Shown: positions 54,385-64,000 of the stretch, piece after piece | Layout: the number at the start of each line of letters is the position of its first letter | How positions within the stretch are numbered: the stretch's first letter is position 1 | Origin: Pegoplata infirma | Lineage: Eukaryota > Arthropoda > Insecta > Diptera > Anthomyiidae | Length of the DNA: 64,000 nucleotides | NCBI GenBank assembly: GCA_963921195.1 | Contig: OY992537.1 | Span: 133,322,694-133,386,693 of the forward strand | Direction: 5' to 3' | Position numbers and translations under genes: made by a program | The notes under the pieces: model-generated | The model's input: the letters and a program-made list of their open reading frames with translations, nothing else | Told to the model about the DNA's origin: nothing | Database searches by the model: none

Positions 54385-55244
54385 ACCCCTCTTCAAGCAA
54401 AAATAGGTTGTGTAAAAATGGTGACAAAATTGAGTAAGGGCATTTCATTCCTCTTTATTTAGAGCTTTAAAAATTGTTAATACGAAAATCCTGATCCTGT
54501 TTCCAGTTATTGCTAAATAATTACACTGTTCGACAATAAAAACCTCCCAGTAAAAAATCCAACTGATTCTTTTAGATTTTGCTCTCCTGATTTCAAATCT
54601 GCCATCCAAATTTTTCTAGCACGTACCTTTTTTGAGATATTCTGTGTTAAGAAGTTAAAAGACCAATAATTGGTTGCCTCAGTTACATATTCTTACTTTG
54701 CTTCCAAAAAATAGGACTTTATTTCATATAAAATGGACTTGCTGAGTCCAAAACTGTAATTAAAACTTTTCTAGCATGCTCCTTTTTCAAGATATTTGCG
54801 TTTGAAAATTGTTTCACGCGAATACCTCAAATGCGAATAAAATGGAACATGCTAGAAAATTTTGGATTGCAGTTTTGGAATCAAGAGGTCTAGATTATAT
54901 GAAATCAAGTCCTATTTTTTGGAAGCAACATAAAAATATGTAACAGTGGACCGCCAAATTTAGGTTTTTTGACTTTTAACAGCGAATATCTCAAAAACGG
55001 TACGTGCTAGAAAAGTTTGGATGGCATATTTGGTATCAGAAGAAAAAAATCTATAACAATCATTTTGAAATTTTACTGGTAGGATTTTGTTGTCGAACAG
55101 TAATTATTTAGCAATAACTTGAAAACAACTTCAGTTAGGATTTTCGTCTTAACGAATTTTAAAGCTCTAAATAAAGAGGAATGAAGTACCATTACCCAAT
55201 TTTGTCAACATTTTTACTAAACTTGAACTTGCTTGAAGAGGGGT
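54385..55244. repeat. large palindrome, arms about 410 bp
   Basis: The left arm (54385 to about 54800) pairs with about 54830-55244: CCCCTCTTCAAGC / GCTTGAAGAGGGG at the tips, CCTCTTTATTTAGAGC / GCTCTAAATAAAGAGG, GTTCGACAATAAAAACC / GGATTTTGTTGTCGAAC, and CATGCTAGAAAA at the centre. It lies directly against the target duplication of element A copy 2. Confidence 0.85.
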
Positions 55245-55774
55245 GAGAGAATGAATTTTTATTTCGATACTCTTCACTAATAAGGGTGGTGTCTTAATGG
55301 GTACCGATTGGTTTTCCTGAAATTAACATACATATATTGAACGGTAAAATGGACTATTTTAAGTCTGAGCGCCATGGACTTGCCTAGAAAATTTACTTAA
55401 TTTTGGGCTTGTACAATAGAGTGGCCATAGTGGAAATTTTTTTGAAAAGTTCAATTTTTCGCACTGAAAAATGTGAGGTTGGGGATACAAATAATTATGC
55501 ATATTTAAATTTTTTTTTTTTAGTTCCGAGTACCTCCGGGTTGAGCCCAAATATTTATTGCATTACCCATTCATCCCTATTTTTGTTCCTGTTTATATTT
55601 GAATAACAACCAAATCTGACTGTTTGTTCCCATCTGAATTTCTTCGATACCTATAATAATTACCTTTCCAAGGAGCCGAAATAGTCTGCAGATAAACTGC
55701 GAATAAACTTGCCCGGAATACCCTAAACCAAAGTTCCAAAAATAGATGAATTTTTTTATTTTTTTTATTGTTGA

Positions 55775-56458
55775 TAATATTATACTAATGAAGATTTTTT
55801 GTGGTATGAAAAGTTTTTTCTGTTGTGCTCCACAACTTGAAGCAAATACTGCTTATCCTCTTCGTCGTATGTCAATGCCCGATTGGCATATTCGTTTTGC
55901 GGTGCAGTATTCTTCTTGATCCTTCCAAATTGATGGATCCAATTCAAAAAATGTCACATCGATTTGTAAATGGAAAAAACGCTTGGTGCGTGGAGTGACG
56001 AAAGAACTTACATCCTTATTTTCAAACGATTTCACTTGTTCCAGCGTTAAGTTTAATCTTTTCGGAATAACTTCGTCATTTTCGTCATCATGATTGCCAA
56101 GAGCTTCAACCATTTCCCGTTTCATTTCAATAGATATCATTTCATCGAAAAATCCAAGAGCAACCGCCTCTTCGGCTAAATACCATAAATGGTTTTTGAT
56201 TTTTGACAATAAGGCATTTGAAACATTTAGATCGAAATATGAAATAGCGTCTTTAATGAATTGCAAATCTTGGCGCGGTGCAGATACAGCGTTAACGCAT
56301 CCGAACCAATAAGAAACATAAATACGCGTCAAGAAAATGCAAATGTTTCGAATCTTTTTCAGTTCGGAGGATGTCATCTTGAATTGTTCGCGAAGCAAAA
56401 AAATCTTATAGCAGTATATAGCTTTGGACATAAACCTTGTGTTCGTTGGGATGCTTTA
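55775..56458 (-). pseudogene. third relic of the S/H-x-RW transposon protein family
   Basis: Minus strand, cut at its N-terminal side by the MITE at 56459. It reads IPTNTRFMSKAIYCYKIFLL (the usual A/S-RW is RF here), then ELKKIRNICIFLTRIYVSYW, SAPRQDLQFIKDAISYFD, NHLWYLAEEAVALGFFDE, KREMVEALG, and SSFVTPRTKRFF. The open part is 192 residues (56431-55853). A frameshift near 55915 then leads to NEYANRALTYDEEDKQYLLQ and VVEHNRKNF. Compared with element A it lacks the long acidic linker, so it represents a different subfamily. Confidence 0.65.
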
Positions 56459-56897
56459 GAGTCCCCGCACAACAATGTCGGTAACGTTTTTTTCATACAA
56501 ATTTGGCATGAAAAAACGTTCGACCGAAAACCGCTAGAATAAAATCAATTTTATTTTTATGTCGGTTTCTCTCTCTCCCTTAATTTTTGAAATGAAAATG
56601 TTGCCACTTTTTTACAAATATTTCGATTATTTTCGATAAAGTAAACAAAAAAATATGATCTCTAAAAACAAAAAATATTAAAATTTAAAAAAAAAACAGC
56701 AAAAAAACAAATCAATATAAAAAAACCATATGGATAATTAAAAATACAACTAATTTAAATAAAAAAGTGACGAAAAAGTGAAAAAATAGTGTAAAAATCA
56801 ACATTTGACAGAATTTTCCGCTGCCGTCTTTGTTTTGCGCCTATACTCTCTCATGACCGAAAACGTCAACCGCTCCGACATTGTTGTGCGGGGACTC
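56459..56897. mobile_element. PIF/Harbinger-like MITE, copy B, TSD TTA
   Basis: The ends are identical to copy A at 46403. TTA flanks both (56456-56458 and 56898-56900). It interrupts the transposon-protein relic upstream of its IPTNTRFM segment. Confidence 0.88.
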
Positions 56898-57385
56898 TTA
56901 AATTTATTTTAATAAATAAAAAAGACCAAACGACTTTTAATTTTAAGTAATGTAGTTTTATTTTCAACGATATAAATGACAATGTTTTAATAATTCCCTA
57001 TAAGAAACAATTGGACCACTAAACAATACAAAATGCATTATAAAAAAAAGACAGTTAGTTTATGCTCATTGGAAATGAGTATAAAAAACTTAAAACAAAA
57101 AAAAATTACTAAATATATATATGTACGTATTTGTTGTATTATAATTCAATATAATAAACATTACGCACATTTATACATACATACAATGCAAGAGACAAAA
57201 TAACATACAGTGGAATAGGGAATGAAACAATTACAAAAAACGGTAAACAAATATAGTGATGGTACAGTGAACCAGTGATGATAAAGTGATCTGATCCGAC
57301 ACCTTGCATGAATTGTTGCGCCAGGAAAACGCAACTGCGTAAAATTTAGTACTTCCTTACCAAGAAAAATGAGCGAAAGTTGCAA

Positions 57386-57598
57386 CTACTCATTATAATC
57401 GGCTCGTACATAATGAGATTTCAACGCCTCAAGGCAAAAGTTCTTGTGCGTCTCTATTTCGTCTGCTGTTAAGTTTATTTGCACTGCTTCATCCAATACT
57501 CCACTCTTGAAAGAATTGATATTCATATTTTTCCAGTTTTTTGAAAAACGATTAAAGAGAGTGACTTCTGGTGCTGATATTGGTGAGTATTTTGCCAT
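57386..57598 (-). CDS. possible last exon of a host gene, unknown product
   Basis: 70 residues with natural composition: FNRFSKNWKNMNINSFKSGV, then LTADEIETHKNFCLEALKSH, ending RADYNE and a TAG stop. It lacks the F/K/I homopolymer look of the chance frames here. An AG at the end of CACCAATATCAG could be a splice acceptor. Downstream on the same strand an AATAAA (plus-strand complement at about 56952) could end a 3' UTR of about 430 bases. I do not recognise the family. It may equally be part of the transposon bounded by the 55405/59010 inverted repeats. Confidence 0.35.
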   Translation of the reverse strand: MAKYSPISAPEVTLFNRFSKNWKNMNINSFKSGVLDEAVQINLTADEIETHKNFCLEALKSHYVRADYNE

Positions 57599-57621
57599 GA
57601 GTACAATAAGTACTTATTATA

Positions 57622-57987
57622 CCCGAGTAAAAATTTTCTGGTCTAATCATATATAATTTGATACAATCTTATATGAGTTAATATGCTTCCGTATAAATTT
57701 ATATAAAATTGTATCTATCACTTTGATACGGTTTATCCACTTTATATGGTTAGATATTGCTCCATATATGATTAGATTCGTATTTTGGTTTTGCTCATCA
57801 AATTATATAAAAATTGATATTATAAGATCAAATTGATCTAATTAGATTTGACAAAATTCAGGATCAAATTGTATCAATTTTTATATTTTTTGATCTAAAG
57901 TAATACAATTAGATATTATTTGATACAACCATTTTACGGATCAAATTAGATCTATTCAGTAAAATTAGCATAATATTTTTACTAGGG
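57622..57987. mobile_element. TA MITE CCC(G/T)AGTAAAAAT, 366 bp
   Basis: CCCGAGTAAAAATTTTC after TA (57620-57621) faces ATATTTTTACTAGGG before TA (57988-57989). The interior is full of ATCAAATTGTAT/GATACAATT words. Noncoding. Confidence 0.75.
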
Positions 57988-58079
57988 TACTTATGAGTAG
58001 GGATGACATTTCCATGCAAATGTATGTTTTTTTGTTGATAGTCTAAAAACGATATCGACCAATTATCTTTCCGAATCAA

Positions 58080-58215
58080 GAAATTTTGCGTTAAAATGGC
58101 ATCGATTTGTTTTTGCATATTTTGGTGAAAATTCATATTTTTGCATATTTTGGTTTAAAATGCATATTTTATGCATATTTCATACTTTTAAGTGCATATT
58201 TTTGCATATTTTGGC
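58080..58215. repeat. GCATATTTT word cluster
   Basis: TTTTGCATATTTTGG and TGCATATTT recur eight times in about 130 bp. Confidence 0.65.
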
Positions 58216-58299
58216 ATAAATTATCAAAAACACAAATTGAAATATTTTTGTTACAAAAAACTGTTATAAATTTTAAAAAATAATTTTCAAAGTAAGAAA

Positions 58300-58560
58300 A
58301 ATTATTTTTTTAATTAATTCCAGTATCTTGAAAACTTGCCAAGAGCTCCAAAAATGCTTTTGGATTTTTTTTGTCGTGTAGGCAGTATTTAGCGAGATAT
58401 ATGCATTTTTAAATTTTCGGAAATGTAATTTTTTAGATTCAAAGTTTGGATCCATTTAGGTCCATACATGCGAAGAGGGGCGACAATACTATGGCGACCA
58501 AAAGTCCGTTGTGCTCTATCTTGCTTAGTTTTCGGGATATCGCCATCTTCAGTTTTTTTG
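58300..58560 (+). repeat. uninterrupted copy of the repeat that hosts LOA copy 1
   Basis: GAGCTCCAAAAATGC, GGCAGTATTTAGCGAGAT, ATATGCATTTTTAAA, and CTTGCTTAGTTTTCGGGATA appear in the order of 15690-15750 plus 20467-20630. It is the empty site for LOA copy 1. Confidence 0.75.
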
Positions 58561-59140
58561 TAAGTGGTTAATAAATACTCTAAGTATACTAAGGGTATAC
58601 TTATACTTGTTCATACTCAACACAACTTTACTTGAGTATGCGATCACTTATCAACTATCCATACTTGTAGTTGTTTCACTTGCAGTTGGTATGAATATGT
58701 TGGGTATGAGAATGGTTTAAATTAAAACATGTCTTATTCATACATGTTTTAACACTAATACTTAAAGAGTACTCATTATTATAATTTTGTCATTCTCTGG
58801 TCGCTAATAGCACAACGTTTTTAGAAAGGGTGATCAATGGGTAATATAATATAACTTTGAGCTCAACCCGGAGGTATACGGAACTAAAAAAAAAACTAAA
58901 TCTGCATAATTATTGTTATCCCCAACCTCATATTTTTCAGTGCGAAAACTTTTGGATTTAACATTTTTTAATTTTTTTATATATCGCTATGGCCAGTCTA
59001 TTGTACAACCTTTAATTTAATTCTTTTCAATATATTGAAAAGAATTAAAAATAAAGGAATATAAAGTGTCTTAGTCCCAATTCCGAAGAGGCAATTTTTA
59101 TTGCTGCAATTCTTAGTTTTAGGGGAGGTTAGGTTAGGTT

Positions 59141-60496
59141 TAGAGTTTTTCTTTTCCCGGACTTTTTCATTTCCCGGGAAAGCGGGATTCATTTTCAAAT
59201 TTCCCGGGATCCCGGGAATTCCCGCAAAAACTAAAAACCCAAATTGTTTGTCAAAAAATATATAAAAAACCTTCTGAATGCGATTACACCATTTATAATG
59301 TTTATTTACACCATAAAAATATTATTTAGTACCTAAAAAAAAAAATAAGTTTCGAGAAAAAAATAACAATTTTTGTTACACAGTTTAAAACAAAACGGTA
59401 AAAATATGTCGAAGTCTTTTAAAAGTATTTTAAGTTTTGTGAATGTTTATTCTGGCTCGAGGTCATTATTTTTTTACTAATTAAAACCATGATATTCTCA
59501 TAGCATAATTTTCAAGATTTTTTTTTTTTTAATTTATTTATGTTAGTCATTTTTTTGTTGGTTATTGACAATCGTTGCCTTACTAAATAGTATAGTACAA
59601 TTTCTTCGTCTTTTTAATTCCCATTGTGGATAGAGGCGAATAAGTATTAATATTTTAGTTTGTGCACAAACGATTTGTCATTAGACTCGTTTGCTACTTT
59701 GTAGTAAATCGTTTCTATTTTTGCTAAATAATCTTAACAATGGAATCTGACAAATTCCGAAACACGTGTCGATTAGGTCTTGCAAAAATGACCAACATAA
59801 ATAAATTTTAAACAGAAAAATAATTTTCTAGAAAATTAGCTAGAAGAATATCATGGTTTTAATTAGTAAAGAAAATAATGACCTCGAGCCAGAATAAACA
59901 TAAATCAATTTTTATTTTTTAATAAAAATTAATCAGAATTTGAGTAATAAATGTTTCAAAGAAAATGAAATTATAAGAAACTTTACCCAAAAGTTATTAA
60001 AAAAAATTTAAAAATTCTGGTTTCTAGAAGAAAAACCAGTTAATTTCATAGTCATTCCTTACACAGGTTTTATATCAATTTATCGATTTAAAAAGAATCA
60101 TGTCCAGAGACGTAAATATTTTTTACTGGTCTCAGAAAGAAAATTTCTCAGCTTCTAAAAAAAAATTATCTGGTTCTGATAATTGTATCCTATCGAAGAT
60201 TTAGATATTGTGAGACATTTTTCATTTCGTAAGTCTCAGATTTTATGACATTTTTTAGCTAGAAGGACTTTCTTGGAATACTTTTTGGGCCCTCCTGGTC
60301 CCTGCGTACGTTTCTGCCATCAATTATCAAGAATTTTAATAAAATCTCTAAAAAATTACATACAAAATAATCAATAGAAGTCGAAAAATCAACAATTTCA
60401 AAGAATCGACAATTCCCGGGAATTCCCGCTCTATTTCCCGGGATTTCGGGATCGAAAATTTACGGGAATTCCCGGGAATTCCCGTGAAAAACTCTA
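59141..60496. mobile_element. hAT-like element TAGAGTTTTTC, 1356 bp, TSD GTTAGGTT
   Basis: TAGAGTTTTTC at 59141 faces GAAAAACTCTA ending 60496. GTTAGGTT flanks both (59133-59140 and 60497-60504). Removing it restores AGGTTAGGTTAGGTTGTAAG, exactly the LOA copy 1 tail in reverse. Both subterminal regions carry TTCCCGGGAATTCCCG words. The inside has a palindrome (59445-59898) and satellite-like words (60115-60265). Confidence 0.92.
59445..59898. repeat. palindromic insert, arms about 115 bp
   Basis: GTTTATTCTGGCTCGAGGTC to ACCATGATATTCT (59447-59500) is inverted nearly perfectly at 59841-59895. A second matched segment (ATTTATTTATGTTAGTCATT) lies inside. Probably a separate foldback/MITE within the hAT-like element. 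Confidence 0.8.
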
Positions 60497-60588
60497 GTTA
60501 GGTTGTAAGTGACTGCTGACGTTTTACGTCAACACACGTAGACTCTGAGGTCCATTGTGATACCACGGGACCGTAATAGGTTTCCCTA

Positions 60589-62315
60589 CTAGTCCCTGTC
60601 GTTAAACCAGTTTGAGCTTCTTATGAAACTCCTTAGATGTTGAATTTTGACATCCAACAAATCAGAAAGATCGTACAGCTCCCTAGATCCCAGTGAAGCA
60701 AGTCTCTGACCAGAAAGTGCCGGGCAATGGCAAATAAAGTGTTCGATAGTTTCCAACTCCTCTTCATCCATGCAACTTCGGCAAGTCATTCGACGGCACA
60801 TTTAACCGCTCTGCGTGCTTCCCTATAAGACAGTGTCCGGTAATTATAGAAACAACCGTCGAAATCTCTCCTCTTGGAAGCGATATCAGCTCACTTGTGC
60901 GCCCCTTATTAAAAGAAGGCCAAATCAGTCGTCTTGTATCACACGTCCATCCATTTGCCCATCTTTGATTAGTCTCCGTCGCAGAACAAAGCCGTAGGTT
61001 TTGCTTTCCAGTTTCCAGAGGCATACCAACACATTCCAATTGTATTGGAACCTGTAAGGTAGTTCCTAGTCTTGCAAGCTCATCGGCTTTGCAATTCCCT
61101 AGAATGCCTCTGTGCTATGGGACCCATATGAGTCGTATGTTAAACTGCTTGGCAATCTCATTTAAAGACGTGCGGCAGTTAAGGACAGATCTTGTTTTCA
61201 GAAACATTGAATCCAGGGACTTGACCGCGGCTTGACTGTCAGTATAGATGTTGACTGCGGTTGTAGACAAGACATTGCAGCTCAACCAGTCAGCCACTTC
61301 CTTTATTGCCAGCATCTCAGCTGGTAAACACTGCAATGATCTGGCAATCTACGAGCCAGGCTCAACCCAAGCTCTTCCGAATAGACTCCAAAGCCCACTT
61401 GTTCGTGCAGCATCGATCCATCTGTGTAAAAATTTATGGTAGCTCCACTACCCGGAGTATCCCCCATCCAAGACTCCCTGGATGGTACACTCAAAAAAAT
61501 AAAACTGTAAAGTTAACAAATTTTTTTTTGTTAACTCGAGTTTACTGGCTTTTTAGCAAATTTTTAGTTAAAATCAGCGTTTTAACTACTTTTTTTAGTT
61601 AAGTTCAATTTACGAAAATACTAGTTTTGAACAAATTTTGAATTAATTTTTTTTGTTGACCTTAAAACTGAGTTAACGAATTCTTATTAATTAATTTGCT
61701 GATTTCTCGTAACATATTTGTCAAGTGAAAAAAATTTTAGAAATTTCTTGTGTAGCCTCCTATGCAAATCTCATAAGTTCTACTTAAGCTGAACTTAATG
61801 CTGTAAAAAAAAAAATAAGTAAAGTGTTAGTGTATAAAATCAATATTTAACAAACTTTTTTAAAAAAAATTTTAGCTGAATTTAACTATTTTTTTTTGTT
61901 AATACGTACATAAAAATGTTACGAAATTTTCAGCTGAATTTTTAGTTAAAGTTACGGTTTTTTTAGCTACATTCATTCTACTAGAAGTTAACTAAATATT
62001 TTTAGTTAAATTAACTAGAAATTTAGTAGGTTCAAAATCAGGTGTTTTTTTAGTTAAATTTAACTAAATTTTTTGCTAACTTTACAGTTTTTTTTTTTTT
62101 GAGTGTATCATAGTGGTAAAGTGGCGCTCAAAGAGGCTCAAAGAGGGAGCACAGTCCACATTTTGTGGTATTGTTATCTTTTTCAAGATCGCGCTATGGC
62201 CACAATCGCTGCTCCTCCATTGCAGCGTGCTATTAAGTCGAATTGCCGACGCAGCCGCATACTGCCTACCCAATATGTCCAAGGGTATCAGATGAAGGAG
62301 GATTTCTAATGCAGC
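60589..62315 (-). pseudogene. LOA copy 3 RNase H and knuckle remnant, interrupted
   Basis: Minus strand. AALEILLHLIPLDILGRQYA and the CGHSAILKKITIPQN segment lie at 62315-62108. Beyond the MITE come FYTDGSMLHEQVGFGV, AEMLAIKEVADWL, YTDSQAAVKSLD, WVP with a frame break, LETGKQNLRLCSATE, and SCMDEEELETIEHFIC, ending in NWFNDRD at 60589. It has several frameshifts (near 61330, 61115 and 60790) besides the insertion. Confidence 0.8.
61488..62105. mobile_element. TA MITE (CACTCAAAAAAA, ACTGTAAAGTTA), 618 bp, insertion site proven
   Basis: CACTCAAAAAAATAAAACTG at 61488 and its inverse ending TTTTTTGAGTG at 62105, with TA on both sides (61486-61487 and 62106-62107). LOA copies 1 and 2 have CTATGATACCATCC (plus strand) uninterrupted at this point, so only the MITE and a duplicated TA were gained. 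This fits a Tc1/mariner-type mechanism. Confidence 0.92.
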
Positions 62316-62316
62316 C

Positions 62317-62407
62317 GTTTTAGGGGAGAGAGACAAGAGGAATGGAAAGGGGAAAAATGCTCTCACTGCACACTTCGTCGGAATCGGCTTTAACCTCAAG
62401 TTGCGAA
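62317..62407. other. target flank of LOA copy 3, purine-rich
   Basis: The right duplication of LOA copy 3, then GGAGAGAGACAAGAGG-type purine-rich DNA. Nothing else. Confidence 0.5.
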
Positions 62408-62439
62408 CACTGTTAATGTCGTTTACGACATTAACAGTG
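62408..62439. repeat. perfect 14-bp hairpin
   Basis: CACTGTTAATGTCG, loop TTTA, CGACATTAACAGTG. No T-run follows on either side, so it is not a bacterial-type terminator. Origin unknown. Confidence 0.8.
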
Positions 62440-62617
62440 CAAATTTTTGCATTACTAGTAATGAGTTTAGTAATTAGTAATAATTATTGGTATGTACTTA
62501 CTCATTGCATGAAACACTACTTATTCTATAAAGGCAGTGAGACAAAAATGATTAGTGCCTACAAACTTACGAGTAGGAAGATAAATAACTACTTACCTAT
62601 AACGAGTAAAATAAGTA

Positions 62618-62876
62618 CACCCAAAAAAAAACGTGGGTATTCAATACTAAAAATTTTACTAATGAACTAATTTTTTAGTCCAAAATGATCTAGTGCAGGC
62701 GTTGATAATCAATACTAAAATTTTTTACTAATATTATTCAAAACCAGTAAAAATTACTAATTTTAGTACTTTGAAGATACTAAAAAACTACCGTACTACT
62801 GGTAATTAGTAACTTATTAGTAGACTTTGGTACCAAATCACTTACTAATATTTTTACTGCAGAATTATTTTGAGTG
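62618..62876. mobile_element. TA MITE CACCCAAAAAAAA / TTTTGAGTG, 259 bp
   Basis: TA at 62616-62617 and 62877-62878. AATACTAAAAATTTTACTAA-type words occur in both orientations. Short relative of the other CACTCAAAA elements. Confidence 0.65.
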
Positions 62877-62878
62877 TA

Positions 62879-63849
62879 GTTACTTATAAGGAATAAAATA
62901 AATAGTTGCAAACAGAGTTTGAAATAACTATTTATCAGTATATTATTCGTTTTCGAGAAACTTCAAGCTAAAAGGTAAACAAATATGTTTTTTTTCTGAT
63001 TGGACTAAATTTTCCAAGTGAACTTGCAAATAAGTATTTATTTTTAACATTCTCAATAACTTATTTTTATATTATTGCAAATAAGTACTTACATATTACA
63101 ATATAAGCCACTAGTTGCTTTTTGGACTAAAGTAATGCAGTGGGTAATGAGTAGTTGTTATAAGTAATGTAATTGGTAGTCATTACTTTTCACAACACAT
63201 TTCCTAGTTTTTGCTAAGTAACTAATATATTTCGACGAAATCAAAATATTCGACAGAGCCATTGAGATGTTATCGTGATTGACAAACAATCTCACGAAAT
63301 AAAAACAAAATAACTTCTTTTGGCTCACGCTCAGGTGAGTCGAAAATCTATACATATAATCTCCCTGTTTGTGTGTTCCTCTTTTTTTGTCTATCCAGAG
63401 CTTTTTGAAGCCCACTGATGTGCTAAAAATTTGCACGCTTATAGTAAATTACCGGGGACAGACCCTAACGTAGCCCTATTTTTGATTTTTGGCATGTGGG
63501 GGCAATCCCAAATGGGGGGCAATTATCTTTTGGAACTAATCAGCAAAATTTCACTGAAATGAAGAATTTGGTTAATAACTCTACCCCAGCGTCATCTAGC
63601 GGTTCCAAATTTTAACAGGAAATTTATTTTTGTTAAAAAAATATATTTTGTGAATTTGAGCAAAATCGTAACAAATCGGAACATTAATAAAAATAAATTG
63701 GAATATAACGACTACAGTCGCACCGATCGGGATTAAACTTAAGAGAAACCTGGCTCCAGACTGAACTAATATAGTGTCCAAGTTTGGTGTCAATCGGTCC
63801 AGCGGTTTTTGAGTTTTAGCAACACGTACCCCGCACAAACGTTTTTATA
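62879..63849. other. noncoding with a possible dispersed repeat (about 63340-63849)
   Basis: 63340-63840 has phrases common in fly dispersed repeats (CTATACATATAATCTCCC, CAATCGGTCCAGCGG), but I cannot define ends. The rest is unassigned. Confidence 0.35.
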
Positions 63850-64000
63850 CACTCAAAAAAAATAAAACTGTAAAGTTAACAAAAATTTGTTTGTTAACTC
63901 GAGTTTACTGGCTTTTTAGCAAATTTTTAGTTAAAATCAGCGTTTTAACTACTTTTTTTAGTTAAGTTCAATTTACAAAAATACTAGTTTTGTACAAATT
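63850..64000. mobile_element. TA MITE (CACTCAAAAAAA, ACTGTAAAGTTA), left part, cut by window end
   Basis: It follows TA (63848-63849) and matches 61488-61640 closely (GTTAACTCGAGTTTACTGG, AAAATCAGCGTTTTAAC). Confidence 0.85.

Larger units (their letters stand above)
55405..59010. repeat. region bounded by inverted repeats (about 160 bp)
   Basis: 55405-55570 (TTGTACAATAGAGTGGCCAT, AATGTGAGGTTGGGGATA, CTCCGGGTTGAGCCC) is inverted at 58860-59010. Between them lie the S/H-x-RW relic and the possible exon. This could be a third transposon carrying that gene, but the target duplication is not readable. Confidence 0.5.
59126..62316 (-). mobile_element. LOA family A copy 3, 5'-truncated, TSD GTTTTAGGGG
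   Basis: Minus strand. The tail AGGTTAGGTTAGGTT (59126-59140) is separated from the body (60497 on) by a hAT-like element, and the body is interrupted again at 61488-62105. GTTTTAGGGG (59116-59125 and 62317-62326) flanks the whole. Truncation lies at the GGCTGCATTAGAAATCC region (19252 in copy 1). Confidence 0.85.

Noticed and set aside
62408..62439. Rho-independent terminator
   Set aside because: A perfect stem but no T-run, in a eukaryotic context.

Overview
The window looks like transposon-filled, intergenic DNA from a higher fly (Diptera, probably calyptrate/muscoid). The sequence is very AT-rich and full of homopolymer runs. It carries LOA-type non-LTR retrotransposons, Tc1-, mariner-, hAT- and PIF/Harbinger-like DNA elements, and several copies of a dispersed repeat with (GTCC/GTCT)n tracts of the mini-me type described in Diptera. 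Species-level assignment is inference. I see no rRNA gene, no functional tRNA, no CRISPR array and no convincing complete host gene. The only plausible host coding piece is a short possible last exon at 57386-57598 (minus).

Layout. 0-8.7 kb: dispersed GTCY repeats, degenerate MITEs, a satellite-like motif, and a 765-bp hAT-like element carrying a mariner transposase fossil. 8.7-21.2 kb: one 12.5-kb hAT-like composite with matching terminal inverted repeats (TIRs) and a perfect 8-bp target duplication. It holds a dead Tc1 element, a Foldback-like element (itself holding a 0.6-kb-arm palindrome and a Harbinger MITE) and a near-complete LOA retrotransposon with an intact ORF2. 22.7-28.2 kb: a 5'-truncated LOA copy in an AT minisatellite, then a hAT-like element with long TIRs. 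30.4-36.4 kb: two copies of a second LOA family in opposite orientation, one carried into the other inside a Harbinger-like element. 36.9-40.2 kb: MITEs, hAT fragments and a 35-bp-period satellite. 40.3-46.1 kb: a five-level nest of insertions. 46.4-50.1 kb: Harbinger MITE, third Foldback-like element and a LOA relic. 51.2-59.0 kb: a second copy of the long-TIR hAT-like element, a second large palindrome and a third relic of the same gene family. 59.1-62.3 kb: a third LOA copy interrupted by a hAT-like element and a TA-target MITE. 62.6-64 kb: more TA MITEs.

Many boundaries are unusually firm. Target-site duplications are readable, and in several cases the uninterrupted site exists elsewhere in the window: the LOA 3' tail and RNase H region, the repeat around LOA copy 1, and the arms of a palindrome.

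Most interesting: two related transposon types (24197-27584; 41208-45720 with its inverted copy 51186-54376) share ends of the form TAGGG(G)TGGG, 8-bp target duplications, long TIRs built of tandem units of about 165 bp, and relics of one uncharacterised protein family with an S/H-x-RW core. This suggests that protein is their transposase or an essential partner. A second candidate family is the Foldback-like elements whose ends are arrays of GGGAGTTATTTCAT units, with 8-9-bp target duplications and central GC-rich hairpins (three copies).
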